A stretch of DNA of 64,000 nucleotides from Termitomyces sp. T153 (Eukaryota > Basidiomycota > Agaricomycetes > Agaricales > Lyophyllaceae), in contig JACKQL020000058.1 in assembly GCA_018296165.2 (NCBI GenBank), positions 265,297 through 329,296 on the forward strand, read 5' to 3'. The position numbers and the translations under genes were made by a program. Numbering within the stretch: position 1 is the first letter of the stretch; each line of letters starts with the position of its first letter. The notes under the pieces were generated by a model. That model was given only the letters and a program-made list of their open reading frames with translations. It was not told where the DNA came from and ran no database searches. Below, piece after piece: positions 9,995 to 21,484 of the stretch.

Positions 9995-10452
9995 GGGCTG
10001 CTATTGATATCAACTTATGCATAATGTCATTATGGAGCTGTCACGGTGAACCAACGTGGAGCGACAGCGTGATGTTACGGTGTCATCACACGAGAGTCTT
10101 ATTCCAAACACTGAGTGAACTATTGTAAGTCCTCGTATTGGAAAGAACTACTTTAGCGTAACCTAGACAATCTACTTATATGTCTAGTCAGTTAGGTCAT
10201 TGCCGAGTAGCGGTAAGAGAGAATAATATATCATATGTAAGTCAAGTCGGTAATAGAAAGAAGATACCGGTCACCGTCGTTACATATGCCCTCCAGGTAT
10301 CTAGAACAAGTGATAGATGCCTAAAAGATATGGAGAGGAGTGGTCGACATGAAGGAGTGAATCTGAGCTGTTGAGCTCTCGTGAACATATTGAAAATCGC
10401 GGGGTCGCGAGTTGAAACGCGACGGCAAGAGTTTAGAGAAGATAATAAAACG
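9995..10452. repeat. 458-bp repeat unit, copy A
   Basis: The unit runs from GGGCTGCTATTGATATC to GATAATAAAACG. It occurs once here and twice in tandem at 59370-59827 and 59828-60285. It adjoins the 3' side of the gypsy-associated ORF and could be an LTR or LTR fragment, but no clear TG..CA ends or target duplication can be assigned. Confidence 0.7.
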
Positions 10453-11130
10453 ATTGTGGGGGATAAATGGTAGATCACTCGGCGAGGGTGTTTTTTCTCA
10501 ATAAACTGACCGATAGGCATCTCTTTGTCACCTTTGCTGGATTCAGAAGTGGCCGTATCCTTTTGGGCACGCTTCTTTTTGTTAGAATTGGCGTGGGAGG
10601 AGGTGGGGAGGCTAAAAACATCGGCGTTAGCGTCCTCGAAACGACGCTTCTTGAGTTCCTTTTCTTCGCGGTGAGAGTCAGATCGAGCCTGGTTACGGAC
10701 GGCTTCGTGATGAGGGCGTAAGAGGGCATTCTTCATGCTAGCCCAAGCCTCCTGATTTACTTCGCCATCCGGCTTGATGATACCAAAAGCACGGAACTCG
10801 GAATAGCGATTGTTGACAACAGGGAATGTAAGGACAGATTGGGGAATGGGAAAGCTGTCGTAGTTATAGAGGCCGGTTTCTGGTTTGCAAAGAATAAATT
10901 TGCAGGGATTGTCGCCCTTGTTACGATTATAAATGGCGGCAAACCCCTTGTACCCGTTAGGCTCAACCATATTTATGGTGGCGCTACGGCGTCGGATGTT
11001 TGCATCGTGGTCTACATAGCCAAGCAGCTGAGCGGGGTGGATAGTGAGGTTGGGCTCGACAGAGGTGAGGACAACCAGACCGTCGGGTGGGTGAGTCGCA
11101 TTTGTAATGATCCTTTAGGGCGGAACAACA
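10453..11130 (-). CDS. Unknown protein downstream of gypsy pol (env position)
   Basis: An open minus-strand frame reads from ITNATHPPDGLVVLTSVEP to a Lys/Arg-rich, Ser-rich tail (SNKKKRAQKDTATSESS). The frame continues into the 458-bp repeat, so its original stop has probably been lost. It lies on the same strand and just 3' of the gypsy chromodomain, where retroviruses carry env, but no signal peptide or membrane segment is seen. The N-terminal half is rich in Gly, Tyr and Phe and looks like a compact globular domain; the C-terminal third looks like a nuclear localisation tail. It could be an extra element-encoded protein or an unrelated host fragment. The duplicate is at 60286-60963, differing by very few residues. 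Confidence 0.45.
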
Positions 11131-11193
11131 TGGTAATAGAATTCAAGGAGGAAGTAAGTGATGGTATTGATGAGCAAGAAAGAGAGATAGATT

Positions 11194-11732
11194 TCAATTC
11201 GATACATCCACAAGGTGGTGGCAAATGGTCTTCAAGTCGGGGGGCATGCCTATAAATGTGTCTTCGAAATGGCAGGACCCCAGGAAGATCTGTAAAATGT
11301 CGATGGGAGGTGTGCCTGTACCAGTAGGTAGCTCGGAGATAATCTCAACACCCTGAGCATCCAGATAGGGTGGAATTAAGTCCAGCTCATTTACCTGATT
11401 GTAAGTCAGCCAGGTCTTATCTTCAGCTTGCCATAATACTTTGAATATAGCATTGGATTTTGAACCAGCATGACTTACAATCTTATCAGCAGCCCACTTG
11501 ACTTTGTGCTCGGGTCCAGTGTCCGTGACAATTTGCGAGTAAAGTGGAAATCTTTGGTCATTGTTGGGGTGGTGTATTCTCAATATAGATGCATGGAAAA
11601 CATCGTGTATTCCCCTTTGTTGCATGTGCAATGGTAGTTGTATTTGGAAGGAGTGATTACCAAAGTCTTTTAGAATCAAATACAGACCTACAAATTTGGG
11701 GATTAATTTTCATGCTAAGCCTTTGGGAAATA
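11194..11732 (-). pseudogene. Gypsy integrase C-terminus and chromodomain
   Basis: The frame opens with FPKGLA, a stop, then KLIPKFVGLYLILKDFG, the GPY/F-like module that follows the integrase core in chromoviruses. RGIHDVFHASILRIHHPN follows. Residues from about WAADKIVSHAGSKS to LPPYLDA correspond to a chromodomain (FKVLWQAEDKTWL, VNELDLIPPYLD), which targets integration to histone-marked chromatin. The stop within GLA*KL shows the segment is no longer read through. Confidence 0.8.
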
Positions 11733-12618
11733 CAGTCGAACCTCTCATGACTGATGGCCCTTGTAACTGATAACCCTTCAAACCAATGGGTTTTCAGCAT
11801 CCACCGACTTGATTCGCAGGGAAATTTGTTAACCCTCCGATACCCAATATTTAATGGGTCCCAGGAAGGGTCATAACCGATAATTTGCCCAGAAAGTATA
11901 GATTTTCATTATAATTAATTGGTTTCTCCTAAGTATATGATGTAAGAATCACTGTTTTATTGACATACCATTGTAATTTTAATGGAGAATTGAGAAAACA
12001 AAAGATACAACAAAGTTCTCAGTTCCTTCCCTCTCTGACAATGCCAAAGAATCCTCTCAAGATCATCAAAGCAGGTATCTCACAACTCAAATCAGAGAAA
12101 GAGCTATGTAAACAAGATCTTCTTGCACAACCCTTGAGGAAGGAGGCAATCTTGGATGCTGATGAGACATGGCTGGACCATGAGGGGAACCTGGTTGATG
12201 AAGAATGGGTTCTAGAGCTTCTTGAAAGGGCTTCTGACTACAAGCATGGGCTGGATCAATTGGATTCACAGCAAAAAAGTATTGTTAAGTGGCTAATCCC
12301 AAGCTTTTATTTACTTACCAGTAATAAGGTAGTATCTGATATGGATCAGTAATATGCATGCCAGTTAAAAGGTATTCTTGCAAGTTTTGGGTGCCAAAGG
12401 TGCCTTGAGGAATTCCAGTCTCTTCAGCCTACTACTCTTCATGAATATTTCACTAAAAATTCAGATAGTCATCAGCAGTGATGTATATAATGTCTACTTA
12501 TACTGAAAGCAAGCCTTAGAAGAGACTCTACAATGACCCCTCTTATACCTGATACTCCCTAATAACTGATACTTTTTGGCTTCCATGGAGGGGCCATTGG
12601 TTGTGAGAGGTTTGACTG
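11733..12618 (+). mobile_element. Pogo/Tigger-like DNA transposon nested in gypsy integrase
   Basis: The element begins CAGTCGAACCTCTCA and ends TGAGAGGTTTGACTG. These are inverted repeats with one mismatch, flanked by TA on both sides (11731-11732 and 12619-12620). This is the Tc1/mariner-superfamily signature. It splits the integrase frame after LTKNMV, and the pol frame resumes on the other side. At 886 bp it is too short for a pogo transposase and carries only a 103-codon ORF. The copy at 61566-62451 has the same length and site, so it inserted before the duplication. Confidence 0.88.
12041..12352 (+). CDS. 103-aa ORF inside the Tigger-like element
   Basis: Starting at the ATG at 12041, the product is acidic, helical and without cysteines (MPKNPLKIIKAGISQLKSEK, DADETWLDHEGNLVDEEWV). 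It has no DDE triad and no CENP-B helix-turn-helix, so it is not the transposase. It is intact in both copies. It may be a companion ORF of a larger autonomous element or a captured fragment. Function unknown. Confidence 0.45.
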   Translation: MPKNPLKIIKAGISQLKSEKELCKQDLLAQPLRKEAILDADETWLDHEGNLVDEEWVLELLERASDYKHGLDQLDSQQKSIVKWLIPSFYLLTSNKVVSDMDQ

Positions 12619-13480
12619 TACCATATTCTTAGTCAACACATATACAAATTCTCCTTCCTTGAAGGGGACTAATGTTCTTTTTCTGTTTGCATTTCTGGTT
12701 TGTTTCACATGAGCTGCTAGAATACAATCATGTGCATCCATTATTGCTGTTTTCAACCATTGTGTGAACACTCTAACACCCAGGTATTCATTCTTAGTTG
12801 CAGAATTCCATACCATAGTGTGCAGCAATCTTCCATAGTTGAGAAAGAATGGTGAGTACCCTGTACTCTCAGATCTTGTTGTATTGATTGCAAATTCAAT
12901 AGCAGGTAACTTAGCTACCCAATCCTTTTGATTAGGATTTATACACTGCCTTATCATCTGGACCATGGTTTGGTTTGCTTGTTCAGTCACTCCATCAGTT
13001 TTGGGGTGGTAAGAGCTAGACATCCTTAATTGAGTGCCTATTAACTTGTGTAGGTGTGACCAAAAAATGCTTGTGAAGTAGGAATCACAATCACTGACAA
13101 TAGCTTTAGATAGACTGTGCAGCTTATATACCTTGGAGAATATAAGTTCAGCAATATTTCTTGCATTATAGTTTGTTTGGCTTGGTACCAGGTGTACCAT
13201 GCCTGTTAGGTGATCACTTATTATGGTAAGTGAATTATATGTACCATTTCTATTCTTTGACTTGAGCAAAGGTCCTACAAAGTTTATGCCAATTACTTCC
13301 CATGGTTATATGGGAACTGGCAGGGGGTTCAGTTTGCCATATGGCTTATAGTTTGCAGGTTTGCTTTGTGCACAGGTAGTGCATGGTTCACAATATGAAT
13401 GTACATCACCACTCATATTTCTCCACCACATGTGTTCATGCAGATAGGTTAGGGGTTTCAGGCATCAAGGTGAGCTAGCA
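12619..13480 (-). pseudogene. Gypsy integrase (H2C2 finger and core)
   Basis: The zinc finger (HEHMWWRNMSGD, CEPCTTCAQSKP) is encoded near 13360-13445. A stop follows PLPVPI. The catalytic core is open at 12559-13269. Candidate catalytic residues are the Asp in TIISDHLTGMVHLV, the Asp in AIVSDCDSYFTS and the Glu in KTDGVTEQANQ, the usual D,D-35-E layout. The frame ends by running into the nested transposon. The copy at 62452-63315 encodes the same core protein. Confidence 0.85.
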
Positions 13481-14183
13481 TCAAATGTGCTTCTGACATT
13501 GCAATTTCCTGTACATTTTTGCCAGCTACCAAGATGGAGGCAATTCACAATACTTTCTTCCCATTGGTATTCAGGTATAATCATTTATCTTCAGTTCCTG
13601 TTCCAGACCCAGTTGTTTGTGTGCCAGAATTCAAATGGTAAGTTTTTTCTGCTCACTATCTTTGCCCTCCTTTTGTTGCTGAGGCCCTTTCAGCACAAAA
13701 TGTTTAGATATCCAGGATGCAAACTCTTTTGACATCTCAGGATGCCCTGTTTCTGCTGAGTGGATTATCTTTTGTCTGTACACTCTCTTTGGCTTTGTGC
13801 TGCTGTTGGGTGTAGGCAGCACTGTTAGTGCCTGATCTGTTTGTCAATCAGTCTTGCTTAACTGCAAGAAATTGTCATTACTACTTGTTGGTAATTCTTT
13901 GCCTCTTGACATTATGTGGGAATTAGCACCTTTGGCCAAGAGCCCAGTGCCCTTGCCCTCCAATCCAACTAGTACTGACATTGAAATGAGGTGAGTTCCC
14001 ATAGAATGATTATTTATGATATGTATACTCACTGTCAGCACAGACAGTACCAGACTCATTGCTTGAATAAAGCCATGATAAGGCATCCAACAGGATATTT
14101 TCAGCACCTGGTATGTATACTACTTCCAAATCAAATTCTGAAATTTTCTCAAGCCATCTTGCTTGTCATCCTGGAAGATTTTT
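13481..14183 (-). pseudogene. Gypsy RNase H C-terminus and linker
   Basis: The end of RNase H (EFDLEVVYIPGAENILLDALS) is encoded at 14100-14183, followed by a linker (THLISMSVLVGLE, AETGHPEMSKEFASWISKHF) leading to the zinc finger. Frameshifts separate the pieces. The upstream boundary at 14183 is where recognisable gypsy sequence stops. Confidence 0.75.
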
Positions 14184-15945
14184 TTGATTCATTGAATGAA
14201 GCAGTCCCTATCAACTGTTGGGGATGGGCCGTTGTGTCACACAGCAATTCCAAGGTCTATAGATATTTTTTGAGCATACATTACATTACAACTATACATA
14301 TATATACAAATATAATACATTGTTCACATTATAAGTACCAACTGAAGTCATATTGTCAAATGACTATGTATAATAGCACCAATATAATATGTACCTAATT
14401 TTATTGACAAAAAGACACATTGCTGGCCAACAATCGTCAATTGCCTGTTGCAATGGCAAACTATAGACATAGATAGATGAAATAGTTAATATGTTAGACA
14501 AGTACAATTGTCTGATCATTCACAATCTTGTTCAATACTGAGTTAAACTCATACTTCTTCATTAATACCCTAGGTACACAGTGTCAAACGATTATGTGCC
14601 ATGCGCACCAGCTGTAAGAGTGTTCTTTGTAACTGTATGTAAATGCTTTGTCTAGATGTTGTTGTGTGTTGTTTGGGTATGTGTGGAATGCAGCAACCAT
14701 ACAGTTGTTGCAATCAAAGCCTTTTAACATGAGATGGTGAGACTTGCAGTCAAAGTGAGTGTAAGAACTTCAAAATAAAGAGTGAATGGATAGGAAGCTT
14801 GATTGGTTGCTGAATATATGTACCAAAAGACCAGAGTGACAACATTTGCCTGGGTTAAAACATCAAGATATCTCTCAGTCACTGCTTGAATGCCAAGTTC
14901 AGCCATTTCTCACATATGGTGGCCACCCACTGACTTGATGGACATTTGAGGATGCCAACAGACAATAGTTGAGCATGGCAGGGAGGACATGGATAAGTTG
15001 TGATGTCTGAAAGTAAAAGATACAATGAAAAAAACAGGCATAAATGTTCAGATGGTATGACACATGGTATAACAGACAACATATGTCTGTTACATGGAAT
15101 ACATTTGTGAGATTGAGTCAAAGAGTGGAACGTAGGTGTAAGCAGACATACCTTCAAATTTCACAGTGTATATCAATTTTTGTTAAATACACTGTTTGTT
15201 TTCGTGAAGAAAATTGCTGACATAGTAGATTTACAGCTGCATAGGAAAAGGACATAGTCAACATGAACAGAAAATATCTTCAGCTCTATGGTTGCAACAA
15301 TTATGTAAGCACCAAGTATTTGCACCATGTACAAGGTAGACTATCCCTCAAAGACAAGGTAAAACCAAGGTCAAGTAATAGAGTCTCTGAAGGCATAGAA
15401 TGACAGACTCCCTCTTACCAGGAGTGATAGCACTAAGGATTGCTACAGCACATTGAACTTGAAGACTTAGATAGTAGCATTAATGGATACACAGCAGCAT
15501 ATCAAACTGGAAAACCAAAACAGTAGCATTTAGAGATACTTCCCTATGTAATCCATTTTCTAGATACCCAATTGCAGTATACCAAGAACAAAGAAAAATT
15601 CCATGATTGATTCCACCAAAGAGAACAAGCAACCCCAGGATTTAACAAAACATGGGCCAGGTACCCTTCATGGTGATAACAGGAAATTACACTCTCTTAT
15701 ACAATTGCAAAAGAGGATTGAAAAGGTGAGATGAACAAAAGCAACTGGTAGTGAAGTGGAGGATGAAGAGTTGTGACTAGTGTCCAGATGTCAAAACCCA
15801 GTACATGAGTTCACACAAGTGTAATTACATAAACAGCTGCTGGAGCAACAGATTACAAATTGATCAAACTTTTGATTATTTTATATACACATGACACATA
15901 GATTCAATCTGCTCTTATGTACACCGCAATAGTCGAACTTTTTGC
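14184..15945. other. AT-rich DNA, no gene recognised
   Basis: Frames here are short and lack domains. The stretch begins soon after with TGTTGGGGATGGGCC near 14208, which looks like the start of an LTR, but no matching end or target duplication can be fixed. Direct repeats of about 60 bp with GTAGCATT occur near 15470-15530. CpG is rare, as in the DNA to the right. Confidence 0.4.
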
Positions 15946-16995
15946 TCAGCATATTAACAAGTCCATACATTCTACAGAGTATGTTTCTTTGCACATTTGG
16001 TAACCCATTATTAGACTGTCATGGAACCATGACTTACCATCATTTGATATGAATCTACTTGTGAAGTGATTATCCCTGTAATAAATGACACCTTTTATTT
16101 TATACTTGTATAATCTAGCATTATCCACAGCATGGATATCAATTGCATCATTTATCTGCACAGATACAGACAAAACATTGAAATATAATATATGTAGCAC
16201 ATGCATGAATTGGAACACCCTGACCAATTCACGACCACATTCCCAGCATTGTGATGCAGTATGCAACCAGAACCTTTCCATATGATCCTTGATCAATTGA
16301 CGCTCTGATGTTAGCACAATCATGCAGGACTTCAACTGCGCTTGCTGATGGCACCTTATGTGCTGTTCTGGACATGTTGTTAATGAATCCAATATGACTT
16401 CTTTGTTCATAGATAGTTCACTGACTAATGCATGTATGGACATATATTCTCCAAAAGGAAACACAGAATGGTTTTTGGAGTTGAGAGTAGTTCTCAGCCA
16501 TTCTCTGCATTCCTCAAGTGCTTTGTGATCTCCAGGACTAATTTTTGAGAATTCTTTCACAAGATGTTTACACATATATGGGCTTATATTACCCATATTA
16601 CGAGACCATTCTGCAGGATCTTCCATAAACAGGTTGAACAGTATTGAGATGATGGAGTCATATGTGTAGCTGTTCATCTTCCAATTACAGGCAAATGGGA
16701 CACAGGATGCATAGGGTAATGGGGAGGAAGCCTCTGTACTATTATTACATTCTAGAGGTTTGACCTGATATTCCAAAGATATCTTTGCACCTTGAGTGGG
16801 TACAAACACACTACTAGACTAGATATGTGGCTTAGGTGATTTTTGATTGGATGCTATTTGCCATGGAATATCTATAAATCCCAGAGCATCAAAAGGATCA
16901 GTTTTTGACCAGCAGAGCACAGGATGCAAATTAGGAGGCAAATAAGATTTGCTCTTGCACTTATGGAAAGAACTTATCAAGCCCAAATGCCTGGG
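15946..16995 (-). pseudogene. Helitron C-terminal ubiquitin-specific-protease-like domain
   Basis: After the helicase the frame continues as GLHDAPRHLGLISSFHKCKS and, past one stop, into a 287-residue frame. It contains KMNSYTYDSIISILFNLF, which has the layout of the USP Cys box (N-S-C-x-Y-D/S), and GVIYYRDNHFTSRFIS plus WFHDSL, the layout of the His box and final Asp. At the catalytic Cys position a Tyr is present (NSY), so this copy should be dead as a protease. In the family such fused cysteine-protease domains may process the polyprotein or counter ubiquitylation; that role is inference. Confidence 0.6.
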
Positions 16996-16999
16996 TGCA

Positions 17000-18490
17000 T
17001 CATGCAGTCCTTTTGGTAATTTTCCTATGTATTGCAGGTGGTGTTATTTCATCAAGAAGCTCTAGTTCCCTGAATTCTTGCTGTAGTGCCCTGCTAGCTT
17101 TACCTTGAATCATGTACCTGTCAAATTCTCTTATAATAATAGTGCCATCTGCTGTGGTGCTTTGAGACAGAGCAGTATAGTATGCCTGATGTGATTGACA
17201 TTTGAACAGATCTACTGGATTAAATGGTCTAGTCTTACCTTGGCTTGCATAATTCGTTATAGCATAGTTTACAAGGACTTCAACCTGTGACCTTGATATA
17301 CAAATTCTTTGATCATTTGGTAAACAGCATTCTGTAGACATGGGTGTTTGAGTAACAGGAACAACATTTTCAGGCAAACCTTTGATCTGCACAGTGTGAG
17401 GCAGGTTCTGAAGCTTCACAAAAAGTGTATCTAGCATACATTGACCTGATGAACCAACACAGGACTTCCATCTATATAGATGACCTTCTTGACCATTTGT
17501 GATGCATAACTCCATTGCCAAATTCATTTTTATTATGATGGGTAACCTGATACATAAAGATAACTTACCAGCAATTTGATTGGTTGTGAATGAAGGAGGT
17601 TGTTTCCATATTTCTTTTTGAATGGATGGTGGAACACTTTTTGACTTACCAGTATGACCCTTAATTTTTGGCATCCCATTTACATTGTCATCCTGTTTAT
17701 CAGAAATAGTATCTTCACTGAAAAAATCTATGAGTTGCTGCCCACTTTCTAATGCAAAACAAGAGCTTCTAAGCATGTTGATTGCATCCTTATCAATGTT
17801 ATGGGCAGTGATAATTGAGACATTATGGGATACAGGATCAATTAAACTAATATTAGTGTTTGAAGACACACAACATGATTGCAGGAATCATATGTCATCA
17901 TTTGTGCATGTGCAATATCTCATGTTGATCAAAGAAGTCCTCAGTGCTTTATCTTCATCTGATTGTGCCATTTGTCTCATATTTTGGTGCAATATAACCA
18001 TGGTGGTGACCTGGTGCCATACAGCTTTACCCAATGCTGCCTGCTGATCTTTGATATTAGACAATCTGATACAGACTTTACAACTGTATGTGCAAAATCA
18101 CCTGCAAATACCATGTTCATTCTGCTAAATGGCAGATGAGGTTTTCTATTTATTTGAGACAAACACGCTGATATGCAATACATATCAGTACATGATAATA
18201 TTGAGACTTTATCAAAGAATATGTACTCCACTCCTATCAGGCAACTCTTGACTTGTGCAACCTGCATTTGAGAATCTCTGGTCAATTTGTTAGTCCCAAA
18301 CAAATAATGATATGTTGACCCTCCCAGGAGAGAGGCCACCATTCCCATAGGTGCTACAATAGCAAGCTGATGGGACTTCTGTCAAGCATCAAAGTAATGT
18401 TTCAAGGCTTTCAATACTTGAGTTTTCCCAGTACCCCCTATCCCTCCCATATACATCTTAAGCTGTTCTGAGTTGCAGGCCACCGCATGA
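17000..18490 (-). pseudogene. Helitron helicase (Pif1/RecD-like)
   Basis: The Walker A motif GGTGKTQVLKALKHYF lies near 18420-18450 and is followed by a stop (DA*QKSH). Walker B reads VEYIFFDKVSIL, where the family has DE, so the catalytic Glu is replaced by Lys. The next motif reads MVFAGDFAHTVV instead of GDFAQLPP. The C-terminal helicase motif NYASQGKTRPFNPVDLFKC, then YYTALSQST, is well kept. The helicase would unwind the donor strand in rolling-circle transposition. This copy is inactive. Confidence 0.85.
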
Positions 18491-18687
18491 TGAGCTACTA
18501 TTCAAAAGGCTCTTGTCTGCTCTTTGTTCAGACAGAAGTCATAGACAATGTTGTGAATGGCTGGTTCCCATACTAGATCTACTGTTTTTGAATACAGGTA
18601 TGATCAATCCACCACCTCTACAGTTCCAGGCACATCCAAGCATTGTTGGTTGGTGTATATTGTTCCCTGTGATGGAATAGAAGACTG

Positions 18688-20556
18688 TCATTTGCTTAAT
18701 AGAGATGATCTGGTTTTGTTTACTTTATGCCTCCAATATGCTCCAGGCTGATCTGATATGTTGGGAGAATGATCATTTACCACTTCAAATGTTTGACCCA
18801 TTAATGGTTTATTCCACTGAAGGCCATTCATAGTTATTGTCATATGAGCTATATCACCCCTTTGCCTGAGTTCACATTTACCTATGTCCTTGTTGAAATT
18901 TAAATGTATTCCATAGTCTTTTGCACAAATCTCTTCCATTTCATCTACCTGATCCAATGGCTGAATATCAGATATGTCTTTTGTGTCAAACCCCAGAAAT
19001 GCCATACCATCTGACTTCATCTGGGCATAAAAATCATCATGGGCATCCATGCATTTGTACTTAATATTCATATTACTCATTGAAGTACATTGAGCATGTG
19101 AAAAACCATACTCTGAAAAGGCTGTATCCCAAGTAGTATCTTTACTCCTGAGACCAGTGCCTGAACACCATGGCTTAAATAAAGTCAACATAGTAAGACA
19201 GTACTCTTCTCTTTCACCTTGATCATGTCAAGGCAAATTAGCACCTATGAAGTTGGGTACTTGTTTTTGATGAGGTGGATGCACTATGGTTCCATGAGTG
19301 TCTGCTAATGGATGATGTTCTGTGAAATGGAATGTCACAACAGACAGATGCCAGAAAGATCATTTTTTGCATTCATCATCAGAATTATTTTTATATTTTT
19401 TAAATCTTTTTGACAAGGCAACACGTTCACATCTAGCTGACCATTCATACAAGAACATGTCTTCTATTTCCCTACATTGATAAATGTAGTCAAATACAGA
19501 AGACAAACCAATAATGCATCTCCATTTCTTGAATATAGCAATCTTGTCAGAACAATATGGATCTTGCATAGATGGTTCTTCATCTGACCAAGCATGTTTA
19601 GCTTCCCATACAAAACTAGGCCAGTGTATGTTAATGAATGAATGATCTGTATAATGATCTGGGTGTCCCAAGAGATACATACACATCATAGGTGAACCCA
19701 TCTCAGATTTAGCACTAAGGACATTGGTTATTTTAGTCATGAGGGATCTTGCCTTTTCATGTAAAGGGAGTGGACCATTTACAATCTCCTGATTTTTTGA
19801 AAGAATAGTTCTAACCACTTCAAATGCAGTGTACATTTTAAGGGACATCTTGGTGATGTATTTTGTAATGTCAAGTAACACTCCCTTAACAGCTGTACCT
19901 GAGAAAAGACTAGTGACATCTGTGTTGCATCGAAACAGGTAAGTCAGCACTAGTGTACCCATCATAGGATCAACTTCTGTTTGTTTGAACAGCTGCTTTG
20001 GAAAATGAGCCTTACATTTACCCCACTTGTTATCCATACAGCCTTTATATTCCTTGCATTTTTTCTTTGTTCCATCCAGTGTACCACAAGTGTGAACATT
20101 ACAACAAAAAATGAGATTGTCCACTGTGTAAAAGAAATGCTTCCACCAATTGCACATCTCTCTACACCTGACACAAGTAGGTTCAACATTGCAACTATCC
20201 ATGTATCCATTATCTATGCCTTAACTATTATTATCCATGTCTCAACTATCTGTGTATTCACTATTTTGATGGTTTACAGTGGTACAGTCTGTATCAGTAC
20301 CACATTGACATTGAGATGGGGGTGGATCCAGCATTGATTTTGTAGGGTCAATATAACCAGGTGTAGTCTTTGATGATTTGATATTATTTGCTACATTGTC
20401 CATTGAACCTGTAGTAAAGTCCCCTGTGAAGGATGCTTCAAGATACTCCACTAGAGCCTTTTGAAAGGAAGAGTCCAGATCCATTATTCTGTGTCTTGCT
20501 TCTTCCAGTGATAAACTACTGCACAGCCATAGCAGCATATGCAAATGCAATGTCAT
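18688..20556 (-). pseudogene. Helitron Rep (HUH) nuclease region
   Basis: The HUH motif is visible in LTLHLHMLLW context at the N-terminus of the 20242-20556 frame. The catalytic tyrosine region lies in the 19360-20202 frame and reads KGVLLDITKYITK. In active elements it is Y-x-x-x-Y (LLYVTDYITK), so the first tyrosine appears to be Asp here and only the second remains. Family-typical blocks follow (EKARSLMTKITNVLS, GSPMMCMYLLGHPDHYT). The 18688-19191 frame (LTLFKPWCSGTGLRSKDTTW) is the spacer before the helicase. Confidence 0.8.
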
Positions 20557-20562
20557 CTGTCC

Positions 20563-21477
20563 TTACTGTTTGACTGTACTATAATAAGCAGATGTGTTTC
20601 CATACAGTCCCTGTCTATCTGCACCTACTCTGAGTACATGTTTTATAAATGCAGTAACCATAAAATGAAAGAAACAAGCACTCACCACAGGATTTTGAGC
20701 AATTAACTGATAGGCCTTGTTGGAAGACACAGGAATGGAAGGGTGGAAGGATATGCCTGTATCTGCATAATATAAGCAAATAGGATGTTGTACATTGATA
20801 GGCAATAGAGTAATAAACCATGAAGGTGCACCTTTTTCAATGACTAGAGACCATATTTCATTCCACATATGTTTTTTTGAAATTGGTGCACCCTCTACCT
20901 GACCAGACACTGCATCTAAATCATTTATTGCCTTGAAACATGCATGCTCTTCATTGGTACCTGGCTTGACAAGTTCTCCTTTAGCCATCCACTCAGCTAC
21001 ATTTTTTAAGACATTAGGATTGAGGCTGACTATACATTCTGCAATCTGACTGAAATTATTATGTTCAATGGCTAGAAACCCACCAGTTGTCACTGCTCAC
21101 ACCTGGTCATGACTGAATGCAGCAAAGGGAAATTCAACATCCCTTTGAAATTGCTTGTCATGGTACATCAAAAGTCTAGATTTATGAGCCTTGACAGATA
21201 TTTTAGAGTTTCCACATCCAGGACCACCAAGCCTATAAGGAAACAGCCACAGAAACATTTGAGGGTAAATTGACAGGTCTTTCATCCAATTAACTGGATA
21301 GGAAGAATGACCTACAGCCAAAGCCTTGCCATTAGATTCCCAATGTTTCAACACAATACCCTTGAGTTCATCCTTTGTTTTGGCTGACAACTCCTCCCCA
21401 GTCAATCCATGCACTATGAACAGGCATTCCCCTGCATTGACAACTCCTTCAACAGTATGTACAGCAGGATCAACCAT
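20563..21477 (-). pseudogene. Helitron_like_N region
   Basis: Two adjoining frames carry blocks shared by agaricomycete Helitrons: ALAVGHSSYPVNWMKD, YPQMFLWLFPYRLGGPGCG and RLLMYHDKQFQRDVEFPFAA, then WSLVIEKGAPSWFITLLP, HPICLYYADTG and FFHFMVTAFIKHVLRVGADR. These precede the HUH motif directly. A stop between DQV and MTTGG separates the frames. Confidence 0.85.
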
Positions 21478-21484
21478 GTTTGCT

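Larger units (their letters stand above)
1574..14167 (+). repeat. Segmental duplication, copy A
   Basis: From the sequence AACTCCGTCTCAGCATT at 1574 this copy aligns colinearly with 40532-64000. The coordinate shift is +38,958 at the start, +38,794 near 3.3 kb, +38,814 near 5.3 kb, about +38,599 near 8.2 kb and +49,833 beyond 10 kb. The large jump is explained by the insertion at 48606-59369 and one extra 458-bp unit in copy B. The right end of homology is not seen, because copy B still matches at the last base of the window. Copy A alone carries the MITE at 6851-7053 and about 130 bp near 2236-2366. Confidence 0.95.
11194..14183 (-). mobile_element. 5'-truncated Ty3/gypsy chromovirus, copy A
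   Basis: In element order from 14183 down one finds the end of RNase H, a linker, an H2C2 zinc finger, integrase core, GPY/F region and chromodomain. The RNase H end reads QARWLEKISEFDLEVVYIPG. Everything 5' of RNase H (gag, protease, reverse transcriptase) is missing, with a sharp loss of homology at about 14183. Several frames are broken. A pogo/Tigger-like element is inserted between integrase core and GPY/F region. Confidence 0.85.

Noticed and set aside
9995..10452. 458-bp unit as LTR of the adjoining gypsy element
   Set aside because: Ends are not TG..CA and no second copy is seen at the other end of the element in this window. It is left as an unclassified repeat.
14208..14700. Possible solo LTR starting TGTTGGGGATGGGCC
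   Set aside because: No matching CA end with a duplicated target could be fixed by eye.
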